Below the pieces are notes generated by a model. The model was given only the letters and a program-made list of their open reading frames with translations, did no database searches and had not been told where the DNA came from. From positions 5,642,001 to 5,706,000 of the forward strand of contig NZ_CP062008.1 of NCBI RefSeq assembly GCF_005670685.2: a stretch of DNA of 64,000 bases, written 5' to 3'. Shown one piece after another: positions 8,065-17,678 of the stretch. The translations under genes were made by a program, and so were the position numbers. Origin of the DNA: Mycolicibacterium mucogenicum DSM 44124. Its GTDB lineage: Bacteria > Actinomycetota > Actinomycetes > Mycobacteriales > Mycobacteriaceae. Positions within the stretch are counted from its first letter, which is position 1. Each line of letters begins with the position of its first letter.

Positions 8065-9801
8065 TTAGGCGATCAGGCGGACGCCGACGTCCTGGATGGT
8101 GCGCAGTGCCGTGTTGAACAGTTCGGCGCTGCGTTCTCCGGTCGACATGGCGGCTTTGTTCTGTCCGGCCTTGATGACGAACTGGCTGTAGCCGGTGTCG
8201 TCGCCCTCTTCGGTCATCTCTTCGAGTTGGTTGACGAACCGCACGTCGACGCCGGCCGACCGTTCCAGCGCGCCGGAGGTGGACCAGAATCGTTGCCCGG
8301 TCTGGGCGTGCAGGCCGGGCATGAGCCAGGTGCCTTCGTGGATGACCATGGTGTGCGAGGTCTTCGATTCGGTGGCTTTCATGCCGCCGCGCATCGCCGC
8401 GGCCGCGGCCAGGCTCCACGAGTTCGCCTCACCGCCGCGGGTGAAGACTTCCCACAGGTGCACCCAGCCGAGATTTGTTCTGCGCCCGTTGTTCTCGACT
8501 TGGTCCCAGGCCAGGATGGTGCCGACGAGGAACGGCATGATCACGTCTGCAGCGATGGTGCCGAGGGAGTCGAAGCCAGCGAGTAGGAAGTAGCCAACGA
8601 GATTGCCGACGCTCTCGATGATCAGTTTGGCGATCGCGTCCGCTGTTGGGTTATCGCCGCCGACGATGACGCCGACGGCGGTGGCCGGGCTGTAGGTGAC
8701 CTTGGATTGCAGGTCGTTCCACCAGGAGTCGACGATTCCGACGGTGGGCGCCGCGGCGAGGCTGCCCAGCCAGCCGGACTGCCAGTACTCGTCCGGGTAG
8801 AGGCTCTCGTCGTCTTGGATCAGCGACAGGCTGTCGGAGACGAACCCGTCGGTCCACTGCACAATCGATCGGGCCAGACCCATCGCGGCATTGCCGCCGA
8901 AGAACGAACCCTTCTCGCCGAAGCCGGACTCGTCGTCGATCCAGGCGACCAGAGCGCCGTTGGCGATGTTGTTGTCCAGCAGGCCCGTGACGGTCTCGCC
9001 TTCGCCGGTGAAGATTCGCCGGGTACGCAGGACGCATTGCGCGTCGTCGAGGCTGGAGGCGATAACGCCGTCGGCTTGATTCATCCGGGAGCCGATGAAC
9101 GTCCACAGCGCGGAGCTGGTGAGGAAGTTCGGCACCTTGACGTGGACCTGCCAGTTGGCCGGGTTCACCGATGCCCAGACCCCTTCGCCCCAGGATGCGA
9201 TGTCGCCAGGGTCGTCGGGAATCGTCAGCGCGGCGAGGATGGATTCCTCAACTTGCTTGCGAAGTACATTGAGCCACAGGAATGTTGACGCACACCAGTC
9301 GGTCGGGCCGAATGACATGTAGTCGCGCGGCCCCTGCCAGATTGGGATCGGCAGTACGGGGTTCGGCGGGCCGAGCAGGAACTGGAACACCTGTTTGTCG
9401 TCGTTGAACGTCGCGGTGAGGTAGTCGACGCCGTCTTCGGTTTCGACCAGCCAGTGGTGCATCATGCCGGTCCAGCGCCAGGCCCCGCCGTACCGATCGA
9501 CACGAATGATGACGTTTTTGCATTCGTCGGGGTTGTTGGGAATGCGGGCGATCATCTTGGCCAGGAAGTGGTTGGCCCGGACTTTCAGATACCCGGCCGA
9601 GGAGATGTTTTTCTTGTCCGGGAACTGACGTTTGACCAGATCGTTGGGGTCGAAGCGACCTCGGAAGATCAGGCCCGGGCTCTGGCCGTCCGGCGGGTTG
9701 GTGTAGATGCTGATCTCGGTCTTGGCGCGCTGCATGGCCTTGCGGCGCCGGCGGATTTCGTCGGTGCGTGCGCGAGTGTTTGCGAGGGTCGCGAGGCTCA
9801 T
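8065..9801 (-). CDS. Minor tail protein, ReqiPepy6 Gp37-like
   Basis: 578 residues from ATG 9801, three bases after the previous stop. Resembles the Gp37-like tail protein family of actinobacterial siphoviruses: an N-terminal basic helix rich in Arg (RRRRKAMQRAK), then a conserved beta-rich tail hub region with SPGLIFRGRFDPNDL and RWTGMMHHWLVET. The frame upstream to 9936 is an overlap artefact. This family forms the tail tip complex together with the Dit-like protein encoded just before it. Confidence 0.82.
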   Translation of the reverse strand: MSLATLANTRARTDEIRRRRKAMQRAKTEISIYTNPPDGQSPGLIFRGRFDPNDLVKRQFPDKKNISSAGYLKVRANHFLAKMIARIPNNPDECKNVIIRVDRYGGAWRWTGMMHHWLVETEDGVDYLTATFNDDKQVFQFLLGPPNPVLPIPIWQGPRDYMSFGPTDWCASTFLWLNVLRKQVEESILAALTIPDDPGDIASWGEGVWASVNPANWQVHVKVPNFLTSSALWTFIGSRMNQADGVIASSLDDAQCVLRTRRIFTGEGETVTGLLDNNIANGALVAWIDDESGFGEKGSFFGGNAAMGLARSIVQWTDGFVSDSLSLIQDDESLYPDEYWQSGWLGSLAAAPTVGIVDSWWNDLQSKVTYSPATAVGVIVGGDNPTADAIAKLIIESVGNLVGYFLLAGFDSLGTIAADVIMPFLVGTILAWDQVENNGRRTNLGWVHLWEVFTRGGEANSWSLAAAAAMRGGMKATESKTSHTMVIHEGTWLMPGLHAQTGQRFWSTSGALERSAGVDVRFVNQLEEMTEEGDDTGYSQFVIKAGQNKAAMSTGERSAELFNTALRTIQDVGVRLIA

Positions 9802-9803
9802 GG

Positions 9804-10766
9804 CTACGCTGCCACCGGGTCGATGACCTTGCCCGCGGCGATGAGCGGGGTGGAGAACGGTTCGGCGTACCAGCGCGGCAAGGTCAGCAGTACCCCGAGG
9901 CCTGCGGCCTGGGCTTCCAGAACCCGCACGACGCAACCGGATTCGGGGTCACCGGCCCCGGGCGCGATGGGGTAGTCGAGGTTGAAGCCCGGGTTGCGGT
10001 TACCGACCGGGGTCTCCCACTCAGACAGGAACAGCTCCATGTCCGGCCGGGACATGACCGTGGTGTTCTCGCCTAGCATCAGCGTTGGGACGGGGAACGT
10101 CTTGCCCAGGTCGTCCTGGCCGCGGCCGTATGCCTCGGAGCCGTACGAGTAGTCGGGCAGGATGAATTTCGCGCCGCCGTCGAGGTCCCATTCAGGCCAG
10201 ATATCGACGGTGCCAGGGTTGAAGTACGGCAGCGTAAACCAGTACGAGCCCGACCCTGGTGTCTCCCAGCCGAACTGCTCAGACGGCCCGACGTAGAACG
10301 GCAGCTCGCAGCGCTGTGTCTGCACCACCGACCCGTAGGCGAGCAGGTGCGGGTCTTTGCCTTCGAAGTTCTGCGAGGACACCGACTGCGGCGCTTCGAC
10401 AGTGCGCACCCCGAGCAGCCGTTCCCCGTCCTGGCTGGTGTATTCGATCTGCGATTCAAATTGCGGCGAGAACATGGCCTTCCACCGCGAAAACAGGGTG
10501 TGCCACAACGGGGAATCTTGATCAATCCGCTCACCGGTAAACGGGTTCATGATGTGGATGGTCCAAACCACGTTGCGGGCCTGCGGTTTCCACGACGAAA
10601 AGAACGAACCGAACGGCCCGACACCCCAATTCGATTGAATCGGCATGTCGAACAGGCCAGTGGAGTGCGGCGCCAGGAACGGCCCCCAGGAATACTCCTG
10701 CGGGGAGATGATGCAGTAGTCACCGTTGAAGCCGCGGACGGCGATCATGTCCGGTTCACGGTTCAC
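9804..10766 (-). CDS. Minor tail protein, distal-tail (Dit)-like
   Basis: 320 residues. GTG 10766 overlaps the tape measure stop (GTGA). As the first gene after the tape measure it occupies the distal tail protein position, and the sequence fits the mycobacteriophage family found there: FSSWKPQARNVVWTIHI, a long beta-rich core and a Trp/Pro-rich C terminus. It likely forms the hub connecting tail tube and tip. Confidence 0.8.
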   Translation of the reverse strand: MNREPDMIAVRGFNGDYCIISPQEYSWGPFLAPHSTGLFDMPIQSNWGVGPFGSFFSSWKPQARNVVWTIHIMNPFTGERIDQDSPLWHTLFSRWKAMFSPQFESQIEYTSQDGERLLGVRTVEAPQSVSSQNFEGKDPHLLAYGSVVQTQRCELPFYVGPSEQFGWETPGSGSYWFTLPYFNPGTVDIWPEWDLDGGAKFILPDYSYGSEAYGRGQDDLGKTFPVPTLMLGENTTVMSRPDMELFLSEWETPVGNRNPGFNLDYPIAPGAGDPESGCVVRVLEAQAAGLGVLLTLPRWYAEPFSTPLIAAGKVIDPVAA

Positions 10767-13700
10767 GAGAACGCCGCCAATCGGGCCTGCATGTCCTGGG
10801 ATTCCTTCAACCGGATCGCCTCCATGATGTCCGCAGGCTTGTATCCGGCCTGCACGTTGTAGGTGGTGCGGTTATCGGGCGCGGTCTGCGGCACCCGCTG
10901 TCGCGCAAAGTTCAACTCGCCGTAGGCATTTGGCGTGGTTCCGGTCGTGACATTCCCGACCAGGCTCGAGGAGACGACGTTGACGATGCCGGTGGCGATC
11001 TTGCCGCCCTCGTTGAACAGTCCGGAGATGAGCGCGCCGGCCCCGCCACCGGCGCCCATACCGCCGGCCCCGAACGATGCCGCCGATGCGGCCGTCGAGG
11101 CGATGTTGCCGAGCGTCGCTGCGCCCGAGGCAATCCCGGTGTTGATGGCCGACAGGTTGTGGTTCAAGCTCGGCGACGGCGGCGCGACTGGGGTCAGGCC
11201 CGGGTACTTGTCTTGCGCTGGCCGGGCTGGATCGGCCTCTGCCGGGGCCGTCGGCGCTGCGGACGCCGCTGGTTGTCCTGGATGATCCACGGGCGCGGGC
11301 AGCTGCGTGACCGGTGCTCCCGGAATCTGTTGTGCGCCGCGCGGAATTTTCTTGAGCGCCTCGGGGAGCTTCGGAGGAATGACCGGCGGGACGTAGCCGG
11401 TGATCGCGCCACCGACCTCGAAGCCGCGGACTCGGCCGCTGTGCAGGGCGCTGCGGAATGCGTACACGCCGGCCTGGCCACCCATGGCGTTGACGTCGTC
11501 GACGGTGAACATGTGCTCGCCGGGCATGCCCCACAGCGGCACCGAATCCTTGCCCGGCGTACCGCCGGTGATCGGTCCGCCGGCCGCGTAGCCCCGGCCC
11601 TGGTTGATGTGGTTCGGGATACCGGAGGCGTTCTGACCGTACGTCTTGGCGACGTAGTCGATCATCGCGTAAATCTGCGCGACGCCGTCGTTGATGTTGC
11701 CGCCGGTGATGTTGTGCGCGTTGAACGTGCCGGCCTTGAATTGGCCCAGGCCGATCGCGGGCAGGCCGTCGGAGTCTTTCGGGTTGTAGGCGTTGGGGTC
11801 GCCCTTGGACTCGAACCCGATCTGACCGACCAGCGCGTTGGTCCAGCCTTCGATGTTGGTGATGCCGTAGCGGGGCCCGATCTGCTGCAGTGCGGTCATG
11901 ATGACCGGTGCCCACCGCGACGCGCCCTGGCCGGCAGTCGGCGCGGCCGGCAGTCCCCTGCCGCCGGCGGCCCCACCGGAGGACTGCAGGACGGCCATAT
12001 CGGCCTTGGCTTCCTCGAGCTCGCGGCGTGCCTTGTCGACCGCCCGCTGCGCCGAATTGCGCTGGGACTCTTTCGCGTTCGGCTTGAGCTCGGACTGACG
12101 CTCCAGCGCGGATTGCAGCCGGCCTTCGAGGTCGGTGATCTTGTCCTGGGCTTCGCGGAGTTTCTTCGGGTCGAATTTCTTGCCCTTACCGCCCTTGCCA
12201 CCGTTGGCGCCGAGCAGCGTGGCGAACGGGCCGTCGTCACCGAGGGCGAAGCCGGCGGACTTGGCGACCGACTGGAACCACGGGTTGTTGGGCGAGAGAA
12301 TCGAGTTCTCCAGACCGACGGTGCCGAGCAGTCCCGACCAGAGCGTGGATCCGAAGCTCATGAGGGTTTTGCCGGCGAACTTGCCGAGCCAGTCGCCGGT
12401 TTGGTCGCCCCACTGCGCCATCAGCGTCGGGTCGTTACCGGCCTGCATCAGACCGGCCAGGCCCGGCAGCAACCGGGTGCCGTCCTGCCCCGCGGTGCCC
12501 GCCGCCGTGCCGCCGCCGAACAGGCCACCGAGGTTGCCGAACGGGCCACCGAGGTCCGACAAGAACGATCCGAACAGTCCGCCGCCGGCCGCGTCGGTGT
12601 CGGCGCCAGGGAGCGCCACAGGCCCCGGGAGCGCGCCAGCGGTGAGGCCGTGGGGTTCGATCGCGCCACCGGGCGCGTAGCCCCGGACACGGCCGCTGTG
12701 CAGTGCACGGCGGAAGGCGTAGACGCCAGCCTGCCCGCCCATGGCGTTGACGTCGTCGACGGTGAACATGTGCTCGCCCGGCATCCCCCACAGCGGCACC
12801 GAGTCCTTGCCGGGCGTACCGCCGGTGATGGGGCCACCGGCGGCTTTCTGGGCCGGCGGGGCGGCCGGGGCCGCGGGCGGGATTGCGAAGGGGTCAGCGG
12901 CCTGGGTGTTCGGATTGCTCGGCGGCGCGGGCATCCCGAGGCTGGTACTGATCAGTGCGCGGTACGCCTCACCGACCTGGCCCAGCTTGCTCATGGTGTC
13001 GTCGAATCGGGCTTGGTCGACCGTGATGTTGATGGTCTTGTCGTTGTTGGTGCGGACCTCGTAGCCCAGTGCCCGCAGCTGCTCGAGCACAGCGGGGGCC
13101 AGGGGCGCGTCGACGACGATGTTCTTGTCGTTGTCGGCGTGGACCTGCACACCGATCTTGGTGAGGATGTCCAGCACCGCCTGGCCGCCAGGTGCACTGA
13201 CATTGACTGGAGTGCTCCGCGGGATCGCGTCGAACGCAGTCTTGATGTTCGCGGCGGCCTGCGGGAGGTCGACGTTCATCTTGGCCGCCAGCGTGTCCAG
13301 CAGCGGTTGCGCCGTTTGGCCGGTCTCGGCAGCCTTGTTGAGGCTGTCGCGCAGGTTGGTCAGGCCCTTGGCCGCGTTCGCGCCGGCCGGGCCCATGCCG
13401 CGCAGGCGGCCCGCCAGGGCATCGAACAGGCCTTGATCGCCGGCGATCTGAGAGGCGAGTTGCTTCTCGGTCAGGCCAAGGTTCTTGATGGCGGACGTCG
13501 CGTCCTGGCCGCCCTTATCGCCGAAGTCGGCTTTGAACCGGTTGGGCAGGCTGCCGACCATGGCTTCGACGTTGGACAGCGCGTCGTCGCCGATCTTGCC
13601 GCCGCTGGCCAGCAGCGAGTCATTGAGCGACTTCTGTTGCGCCGAAGCCTCTTCCAGCGTGGCGGTGCCTTCGGCGATGCGCTGCTGCAGCTTGGCGTTG

Positions 13701-15574
13701 GCGTCGGCGGCCTGTTCGGCGGCGCGACGGTTCTCACGTAGCACTTCGTTGTAGGCGGCCAGCGCACCACCTGCGACGAAGCCGATTCCGGCGCCAATGG
13801 GGCCGCCGAGCTCAGTGCCGATGAGTGTTCCGGAAGCAATAGTGCCCAGCGCACTGCCAACGGCTCCAGCGGTGGTGTCGGCTCCGATCTGCATCGAGGA
13901 GCCCACAGCAAGGCCCGTGAGGCCAAGGGTCCCGCGAGTGCTGGTGAGCCCGCCGGCGACGCGAGACGCGCCGTTGCGCAAGGCCGCCAGGCGGCCACCG
14001 CGGGCCGCCGCAGTGGCGGGGCCGCCGCCGGCGCCGAGCGCGCCGCCGAGGGTGGCAGCGTTGTTGCCGGCGGTTTTGAGCGCGCCGCCCAGGCCGGTGA
14101 TGTCTTTGGCCAGGGCGGCGATGCCGGTGATGGACTTGAAGCCCAGCAGCGCAGTGACAACACCGGTAACCAGGCCCGGCATGGACGACAGGCCCTTGGC
14201 GATGCCGCCGATGATCGGCATGAGGATTTCGCCCCACTGCTGCATGCCCTTGAACGCGTCGATGAGTACCTTGCCGACGTCCTTGAGGACGGGCACGAGC
14301 TCGCGCAGCCGCGCACGGGCGTCGTCGAAGAACGCGCGCAACTTGGCCTGTCCCGCAGACGATCCCGTGAGGTTGGCCAGGCCCTTGGTGGCGTTGTCGA
14401 GCATCTTGATGAAGCCGCCGTCGCCGCCGGCGGCCTTGGTCAGGTTGGTGAAAATCTTCCCGATGTTCAGGACGCTGTCGCCCAGGCGGGAGACGGCGGT
14501 GATGCCGTCGTTGATCCACTTGTCGAGGTTGCCGTTGGTCGCCGACTTGTTGATGAACGCGTCGAACCGACCCGACACCTTGGTCAGGCCGTCAGCCAGC
14601 CGCGGTAGCGCGGCCGTGCCGGTGGTTGCCAGCTGGCCGAACGCGTGCACGAACGGGCCGATCGCGGCGTTGGCCTTGGTCTGGGCCTGTGCGGTGTTCC
14701 CGAAAATCTTGTCCAGGAACGACTTTGACGAATCCGAACCGGCGGCGCCGAGCAGCGACTTGAAGGTTCCATTCCAGGCGGTCGAGATCTGGCCGAGCCC
14801 GGTCTTGAACGTCGGCATCAGCCGCCCGGAGACGTCCTCGATCGACTTGCCGATGCCGTCGAACATGTTCTGCTGCACGATGTCTTTGCGCAGCTTCTCG
14901 AATTCGGGGAGCACCTTGCCGATGGAGGTGACCGTTTCCACCGCGGCGGGCGAGAGGTCCTTGAGCGCCTCCGCGGCCTTTTTCAGGTCCTTGGGGTCGC
15001 CGGACTGTGCGGCCTTGTACATCTGGCCGATTGCGTCGCCCATCCCCGTGAAACCGAGCTTGGCAGTGCCGATCGACGAGGCGATGCCGGCGAACACGCC
15101 GGGCATGACCAACCCGGCCTGCGAGAGCTGCTGGATCGCGCCGGCGAGGTTGGTCGCCGCCAGCGCCGCGACGGGGAGTTCCGTGGTGCCGGCGAGCAGC
15201 CCGTTGAACAGCCCGCCTTTGGCGAGCTTGCCGACGATGCCATCGGCCGCGCTACTGAGCTCCTCGAGTTTCTTGAGCGCGCTGCCGGTGTCCGCGTTGA
15301 CCTTGACGTCGATGTCCTTGGACTGGCGCGCGCGGAACGCATCCATGTGCGCGGTCGCGCCCGCCAGCTTGACGTCGACGTCGAGACCGATACCGTTGCC
15401 CTGCTGGTCTTTACGGAACTTGTCCAGCTCGGCGACGGCCTTGCTGGTGTCGGCCTGCAGGAGCAGTGCGAAGTCGCGGTTGATCTTGGCCAGGTCCGCG
15501 TCGAGTCGCTTGCGGAACTCCGACGCGTCGGGGATGACCTTGAGGCGTGCTTCGCCGGCGGCATATTCAGCCAA
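10763..15574 (-). CDS. Tape measure protein with lytic transglycosylase domain and duplicated 55-residue module
   Basis: 1603 residues, start TTG 15574 with GGGAG eight bases upstream. It sets tail length and travels through the tail tube on injection. N-terminal half is long alpha-helix and Ala-rich; hydrophobic segments lie around residues 475-640; a charged coiled-coil lies near 1130-1195. Residues about 1218-1325 match a soluble lytic transglycosylase-like domain (catalytic Glu in IGFESKGD, then GLGQF), which would locally open peptidoglycan. Two copies of a 55-residue segment flank this domain. Its start overlaps the frameshifted chaperone gene by eight bases. Confidence 0.93.
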   Translation of the reverse strand: MAEYAAGEARLKVIPDASEFRKRLDADLAKINRDFALLLQADTSKAVAELDKFRKDQQGNGIGLDVDVKLAGATAHMDAFRARQSKDIDVKVNADTGSALKKLEELSSAADGIVGKLAKGGLFNGLLAGTTELPVAALAATNLAGAIQQLSQAGLVMPGVFAGIASSIGTAKLGFTGMGDAIGQMYKAAQSGDPKDLKKAAEALKDLSPAAVETVTSIGKVLPEFEKLRKDIVQQNMFDGIGKSIEDVSGRLMPTFKTGLGQISTAWNGTFKSLLGAAGSDSSKSFLDKIFGNTAQAQTKANAAIGPFVHAFGQLATTGTAALPRLADGLTKVSGRFDAFINKSATNGNLDKWINDGITAVSRLGDSVLNIGKIFTNLTKAAGGDGGFIKMLDNATKGLANLTGSSAGQAKLRAFFDDARARLRELVPVLKDVGKVLIDAFKGMQQWGEILMPIIGGIAKGLSSMPGLVTGVVTALLGFKSITGIAALAKDITGLGGALKTAGNNAATLGGALGAGGGPATAAARGGRLAALRNGASRVAGGLTSTRGTLGLTGLAVGSSMQIGADTTAGAVGSALGTIASGTLIGTELGGPIGAGIGFVAGGALAAYNEVLRENRRAAEQAADANAKLQQRIAEGTATLEEASAQQKSLNDSLLASGGKIGDDALSNVEAMVGSLPNRFKADFGDKGGQDATSAIKNLGLTEKQLASQIAGDQGLFDALAGRLRGMGPAGANAAKGLTNLRDSLNKAAETGQTAQPLLDTLAAKMNVDLPQAAANIKTAFDAIPRSTPVNVSAPGGQAVLDILTKIGVQVHADNDKNIVVDAPLAPAVLEQLRALGYEVRTNNDKTINITVDQARFDDTMSKLGQVGEAYRALISTSLGMPAPPSNPNTQAADPFAIPPAAPAAPPAQKAAGGPITGGTPGKDSVPLWGMPGEHMFTVDDVNAMGGQAGVYAFRRALHSGRVRGYAPGGAIEPHGLTAGALPGPVALPGADTDAAGGGLFGSFLSDLGGPFGNLGGLFGGGTAAGTAGQDGTRLLPGLAGLMQAGNDPTLMAQWGDQTGDWLGKFAGKTLMSFGSTLWSGLLGTVGLENSILSPNNPWFQSVAKSAGFALGDDGPFATLLGANGGKGGKGKKFDPKKLREAQDKITDLEGRLQSALERQSELKPNAKESQRNSAQRAVDKARRELEEAKADMAVLQSSGGAAGGRGLPAAPTAGQGASRWAPVIMTALQQIGPRYGITNIEGWTNALVGQIGFESKGDPNAYNPKDSDGLPAIGLGQFKAGTFNAHNITGGNINDGVAQIYAMIDYVAKTYGQNASGIPNHINQGRGYAAGGPITGGTPGKDSVPLWGMPGEHMFTVDDVNAMGGQAGVYAFRSALHSGRVRGFEVGGAITGYVPPVIPPKLPEALKKIPRGAQQIPGAPVTQLPAPVDHPGQPAASAAPTAPAEADPARPAQDKYPGLTPVAPPSPSLNHNLSAINTGIASGAATLGNIASTAASAASFGAGGMGAGGGAGALISGLFNEGGKIATGIVNVVSSSLVGNVTTGTTPNAYGELNFARQRVPQTAPDNRTTYNVQAGYKPADIMEAIRLKESQDMQARLAAFS
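11423..11587 (-). repeat. Tape measure internal duplication, C-terminal copy
   Basis: Encodes residues about 1330-1384 of the tape measure. Differs from the other copy at only one of 55 residues (FRS here, FRR there) and is also close at the nucleotide level. Starts AAGGPITGG and ends HSGRVRG, immediately after the transglycosylase domain. Confidence 0.9.
12680..12844 (-). repeat. Tape measure internal duplication, N-terminal copy
   Basis: Encodes residues about 911-965 of the tape measure, 54 of 55 residues identical to the copy at 11423-11587. The pair brackets about 360 residues that include a Gly/Pro-rich linker, the coiled coil and the transglycosylase-like domain. Confidence 0.9.
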
Positions 15575-16642
15575 TGTCGAGCTCCCTTCCTCGTTGCAGG
15601 CCGGCGGCGACGGAGGCTTCCAGTCGGTCCGCTTCGGCGTGGTCGTCTTGGACTGCGAATCGCTCGGCCGGGAAGACCGGGCCTTGCGGCAGTGGGTAAG
15701 TGGGCTTGTTGGCCGTGACGCGGATCAGGACCGCGAGTTCACGGCGGATGCCCAACAGGCCGTCGGCGACCTGGTCGTAGCCGGCGAGGTCGGGTCGTGG
15801 CGGCGGGTCGTCGTCGGCCGGCTTGTTCTCGGCGAGCTGTTTGCGGAACACGTCGTCGAACCGCGGATCGGTGAGATAGATGGCCCACAGTTCGGTGCCC
15901 CGTTGGCGGCCGAGGCGGTCGCAGAGGATCAGGAACTGTGGCCACGGTCGACGCCCGCGAACCCAGTCACGGGCGTCGATGCCGTTGAGGTGGACTGCGA
16001 AGTCGCCCTCGATGATGTCCCAGTAGTGGTCGATCAGGTCGAGGATTCGGGCGCTTTTCCCGCCAGGTCCTCATCGAGGGTGCGGCCGCAGGTCGGGCAG
16101 ACTCCGGATTCCGGTGTGCGGGGCAGGAATTCGTCGCGAATGTCGACAATGAACTTGTCCCACAGCGCGGGTTTGTCTTCGAAGAATTCGATCACCGCGT
16201 CGTAGGCGTCGCCGAAGAACGCGCGGTCGTAGGCGGCTTCGGCCTCGTCGATCTGGGCCTGGATGCCGTCGAGGTTGAAGGCGTTCTTCCATTCGGTCAT
16301 CGCCGCCTGATAGGCGGCGGTCAGCTGCTGGTGCGCGGCGTTCGCGGCTTCCCATGCGGCGAGCTGCGCGTCGTCGTGGTCGTCGGGCAGATCGGCCAGC
16401 GGAACCGGGGCGGTGGGTTCGGCGGCGACCGCCGCGGCGGCGCGCCGGGCGAGCAGGTTCTGCGCGAAGTACTTCGCGAGCTCGGCGGCGTGCAGGTCGT
16501 GCATGCGGGTACGGGTCAGCGGCGCGACGATGATGTCGTCGGTGACCGGGTAGGGCTCGGGGTCGTTGGTCTCGCCGTGCAGGGCGAGCAGTCGCGGCGA
16601 CATCGCCGAGCGGTTGGTCTTGTTCTTGGAGCCGGTAGCCAT
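15567..16642 (-). CDS. Tail assembly chaperone, -1 frameshift fusion (gpGT-like)
   Basis: Same start as the short form. A -1 slip on the heptamer at 16055-16061 joins it to an open frame without its own ribosome binding site, giving 358 residues. The shifted part begins SARILDLIDHYW and ends DIG, overlapping the tape measure start. It contains the RKQLAENKP region of this chaperone family. Frame continuity across the junction was checked by hand and is clean, which strongly supports programmed frameshifting. Confidence 0.85.
16034..16642 (-). CDS. Tail assembly chaperone, unshifted form (gpG-like)
   Basis: 202 residues from ATG 16642; the longer frame up to 16702 only crosses a terminator-like hairpin. 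Follows the major tail gene and precedes the tape measure, the fixed place of the G/GT chaperones that coat the tape measure during tail assembly. Helical, with alanine-rich and acidic stretches and a C-terminal CPTCGRTL motif. Ribosomes that do not slip stop at 16034. Confidence 0.88.
   Translation of the reverse strand: MATGSKNKTNRSAMSPRLLALHGETNDPEPYPVTDDIIVAPLTRTRMHDLHAAELAKYFAQNLLARRAAAAVAAEPTAPVPLADLPDDHDDAQLAAWEAANAAHQQLTAAYQAAMTEWKNAFNLDGIQAQIDEAEAAYDRAFFGDAYDAVIEFFEDKPALWDKFIVDIRDEFLPRTPESGVCPTCGRTLDEDLAGKAPESST
16055..16061 (-). other. Programmed -1 frameshift slippery heptamer
   Basis: Minus-strand GGGAAAA read as G GGA AAA in the zero frame, fitting the X XXY YYZ rule. It lies ten codons or fewer before the zero-frame stop, as in other siphovirus chaperone pairs. 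Confidence 0.85.
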
Positions 16643-16683
16643 CCTGTGGCGGCCTTCCTGTTTCGCGAATGGGTGTGGGTACG

Positions 16684-16723
16684 CCGAAGGCCCCCAACCC
16701 ATGCCTGTGGGTGGGGGCCTTCG
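16684..16723 (-). terminator. Strong hairpin after the major tail gene
   Basis: Inverted repeat of about 15 base pairs with one bulged base and a 6-base loop (arm CGAAGGCCCCC). There is no U-tract, so it is at best a partial terminator or a mRNA-stabilising hairpin. It separates the highly expressed major tail gene from the chaperone genes. Confidence 0.6.
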
Positions 16724-16739
16724 GACGTGGAGCTGGCTG

Positions 16740-17666
16740 CTACGAGACGGTGACGGCGCTGACCGAGGTCAGGATGTCGCCGTTGACCGTGACGTAGGTG
16801 GCGGTGACGTTGGCGGTGCCGGCCGCCACGCCGGTGATCAGGCCGCCGGCGGACACGGTGGCCTTCGCCGGGGCCGAGCTGATGAACGTCGACGCCGCGG
16901 TGCGGTCGATGCCGTTGTTGTCGGTGACGGTCAGCTGCTGGGTGTGGCCGGCGCCCGCGGTGACGGTCAGCGCAGGCGTCGCCGGGGCGGCGGTGATTCC
17001 TGTGGGGACCGGGGTGAAGCCGCCGTCGACGAGCTCGTTGATGCGCTTCCAACCCGGGCCGAAGATGTCCAGGGTCAGCGGGGTCTCCAGAGCGTCTTCG
17101 GTCTGGAAGTTCATCGTCCACGGGTACATGAGCACCTCGGCATCGACGATCTTCTGGGCGTCGGTCTTGGCGATGTTGACGCGGTTGCCGATCCATCCCA
17201 TGCCGATGTACAGGCCGTCGAAGTCGTCCTCGCCGTACAGCACGGCGCGAGCCAACCGGTTCTGCGGCAGGTCCGACACCGAGGCCGTGAAGCCACCCCC
17301 GGCGTCGAGCTCGACGTCCGACCAGTCAGTGCCCCAGTAGTTTTCGAGGTTGGCCTTGCTGGTCTCCTGGGGGCTCAGTCCCAGCTGGATGACTCGCTTG
17401 GTCGGAATCTGGCGGGTGGGGCCGCCGACGCCGTGCGACTCGGTGTCGTTGATCGTCTGATCGTTCGACAGGTTGCCGCCTTCACTCTTTTTGTGCAGGC
17501 CGATCGGGAAGCCGCCCACCGGCAGCACCAGAGCACCGGTGGCCTCATCGTGAATGCTGGTGATCAGCGGTGCGCTGTAGGAGTACTGGATGACGGAGAA
17601 CTGGCGTGCGGCGAGCAGCAGATTCTTGCGCTTGGTGAGGGCGCGCTGGCGGTCAGTGAGTGCCAT
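16740..17666 (-). CDS. Major tail protein with C-terminal Ig-like (Big2) domain
   Basis: 308 residues. The first 205 residues form the tail tube domain, and the last 85 (from about TGITAAPATP) form a bacterial Ig-like group 2 domain with SAGGLITGVAAGTANVTATY. Such domains decorate the tail surface and can bind cell glycans weakly. Position between the tail terminator and chaperone genes is diagnostic. Confidence 0.9.
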   Translation of the reverse strand: MALTDRQRALTKRKNLLLAARQFSVIQYSYSAPLITSIHDEATGALVLPVGGFPIGLHKKSEGGNLSNDQTINDTESHGVGGPTRQIPTKRVIQLGLSPQETSKANLENYWGTDWSDVELDAGGGFTASVSDLPQNRLARAVLYGEDDFDGLYIGMGWIGNRVNIAKTDAQKIVDAEVLMYPWTMNFQTEDALETPLTLDIFGPGWKRINELVDGGFTPVPTGITAAPATPALTVTAGAGHTQQLTVTDNNGIDRTAASTFISSAPAKATVSAGGLITGVAAGTANVTATYVTVNGDILTSVSAVTVS

Positions 17667-17678
17667 GATGGTGTCCTT

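Noticed and set aside
11159..13741. 860-codon plus-strand open frame
   Set aside because: Exactly antisense to the tape measure gene in high-GC DNA; sequence is Arg/Gly/Val-rich without domains.
13797..16205. 802-codon plus-strand open frame
   Set aside because: Antisense to tape measure and chaperone genes; composition is not protein-like and the frame crosses well-supported genes.
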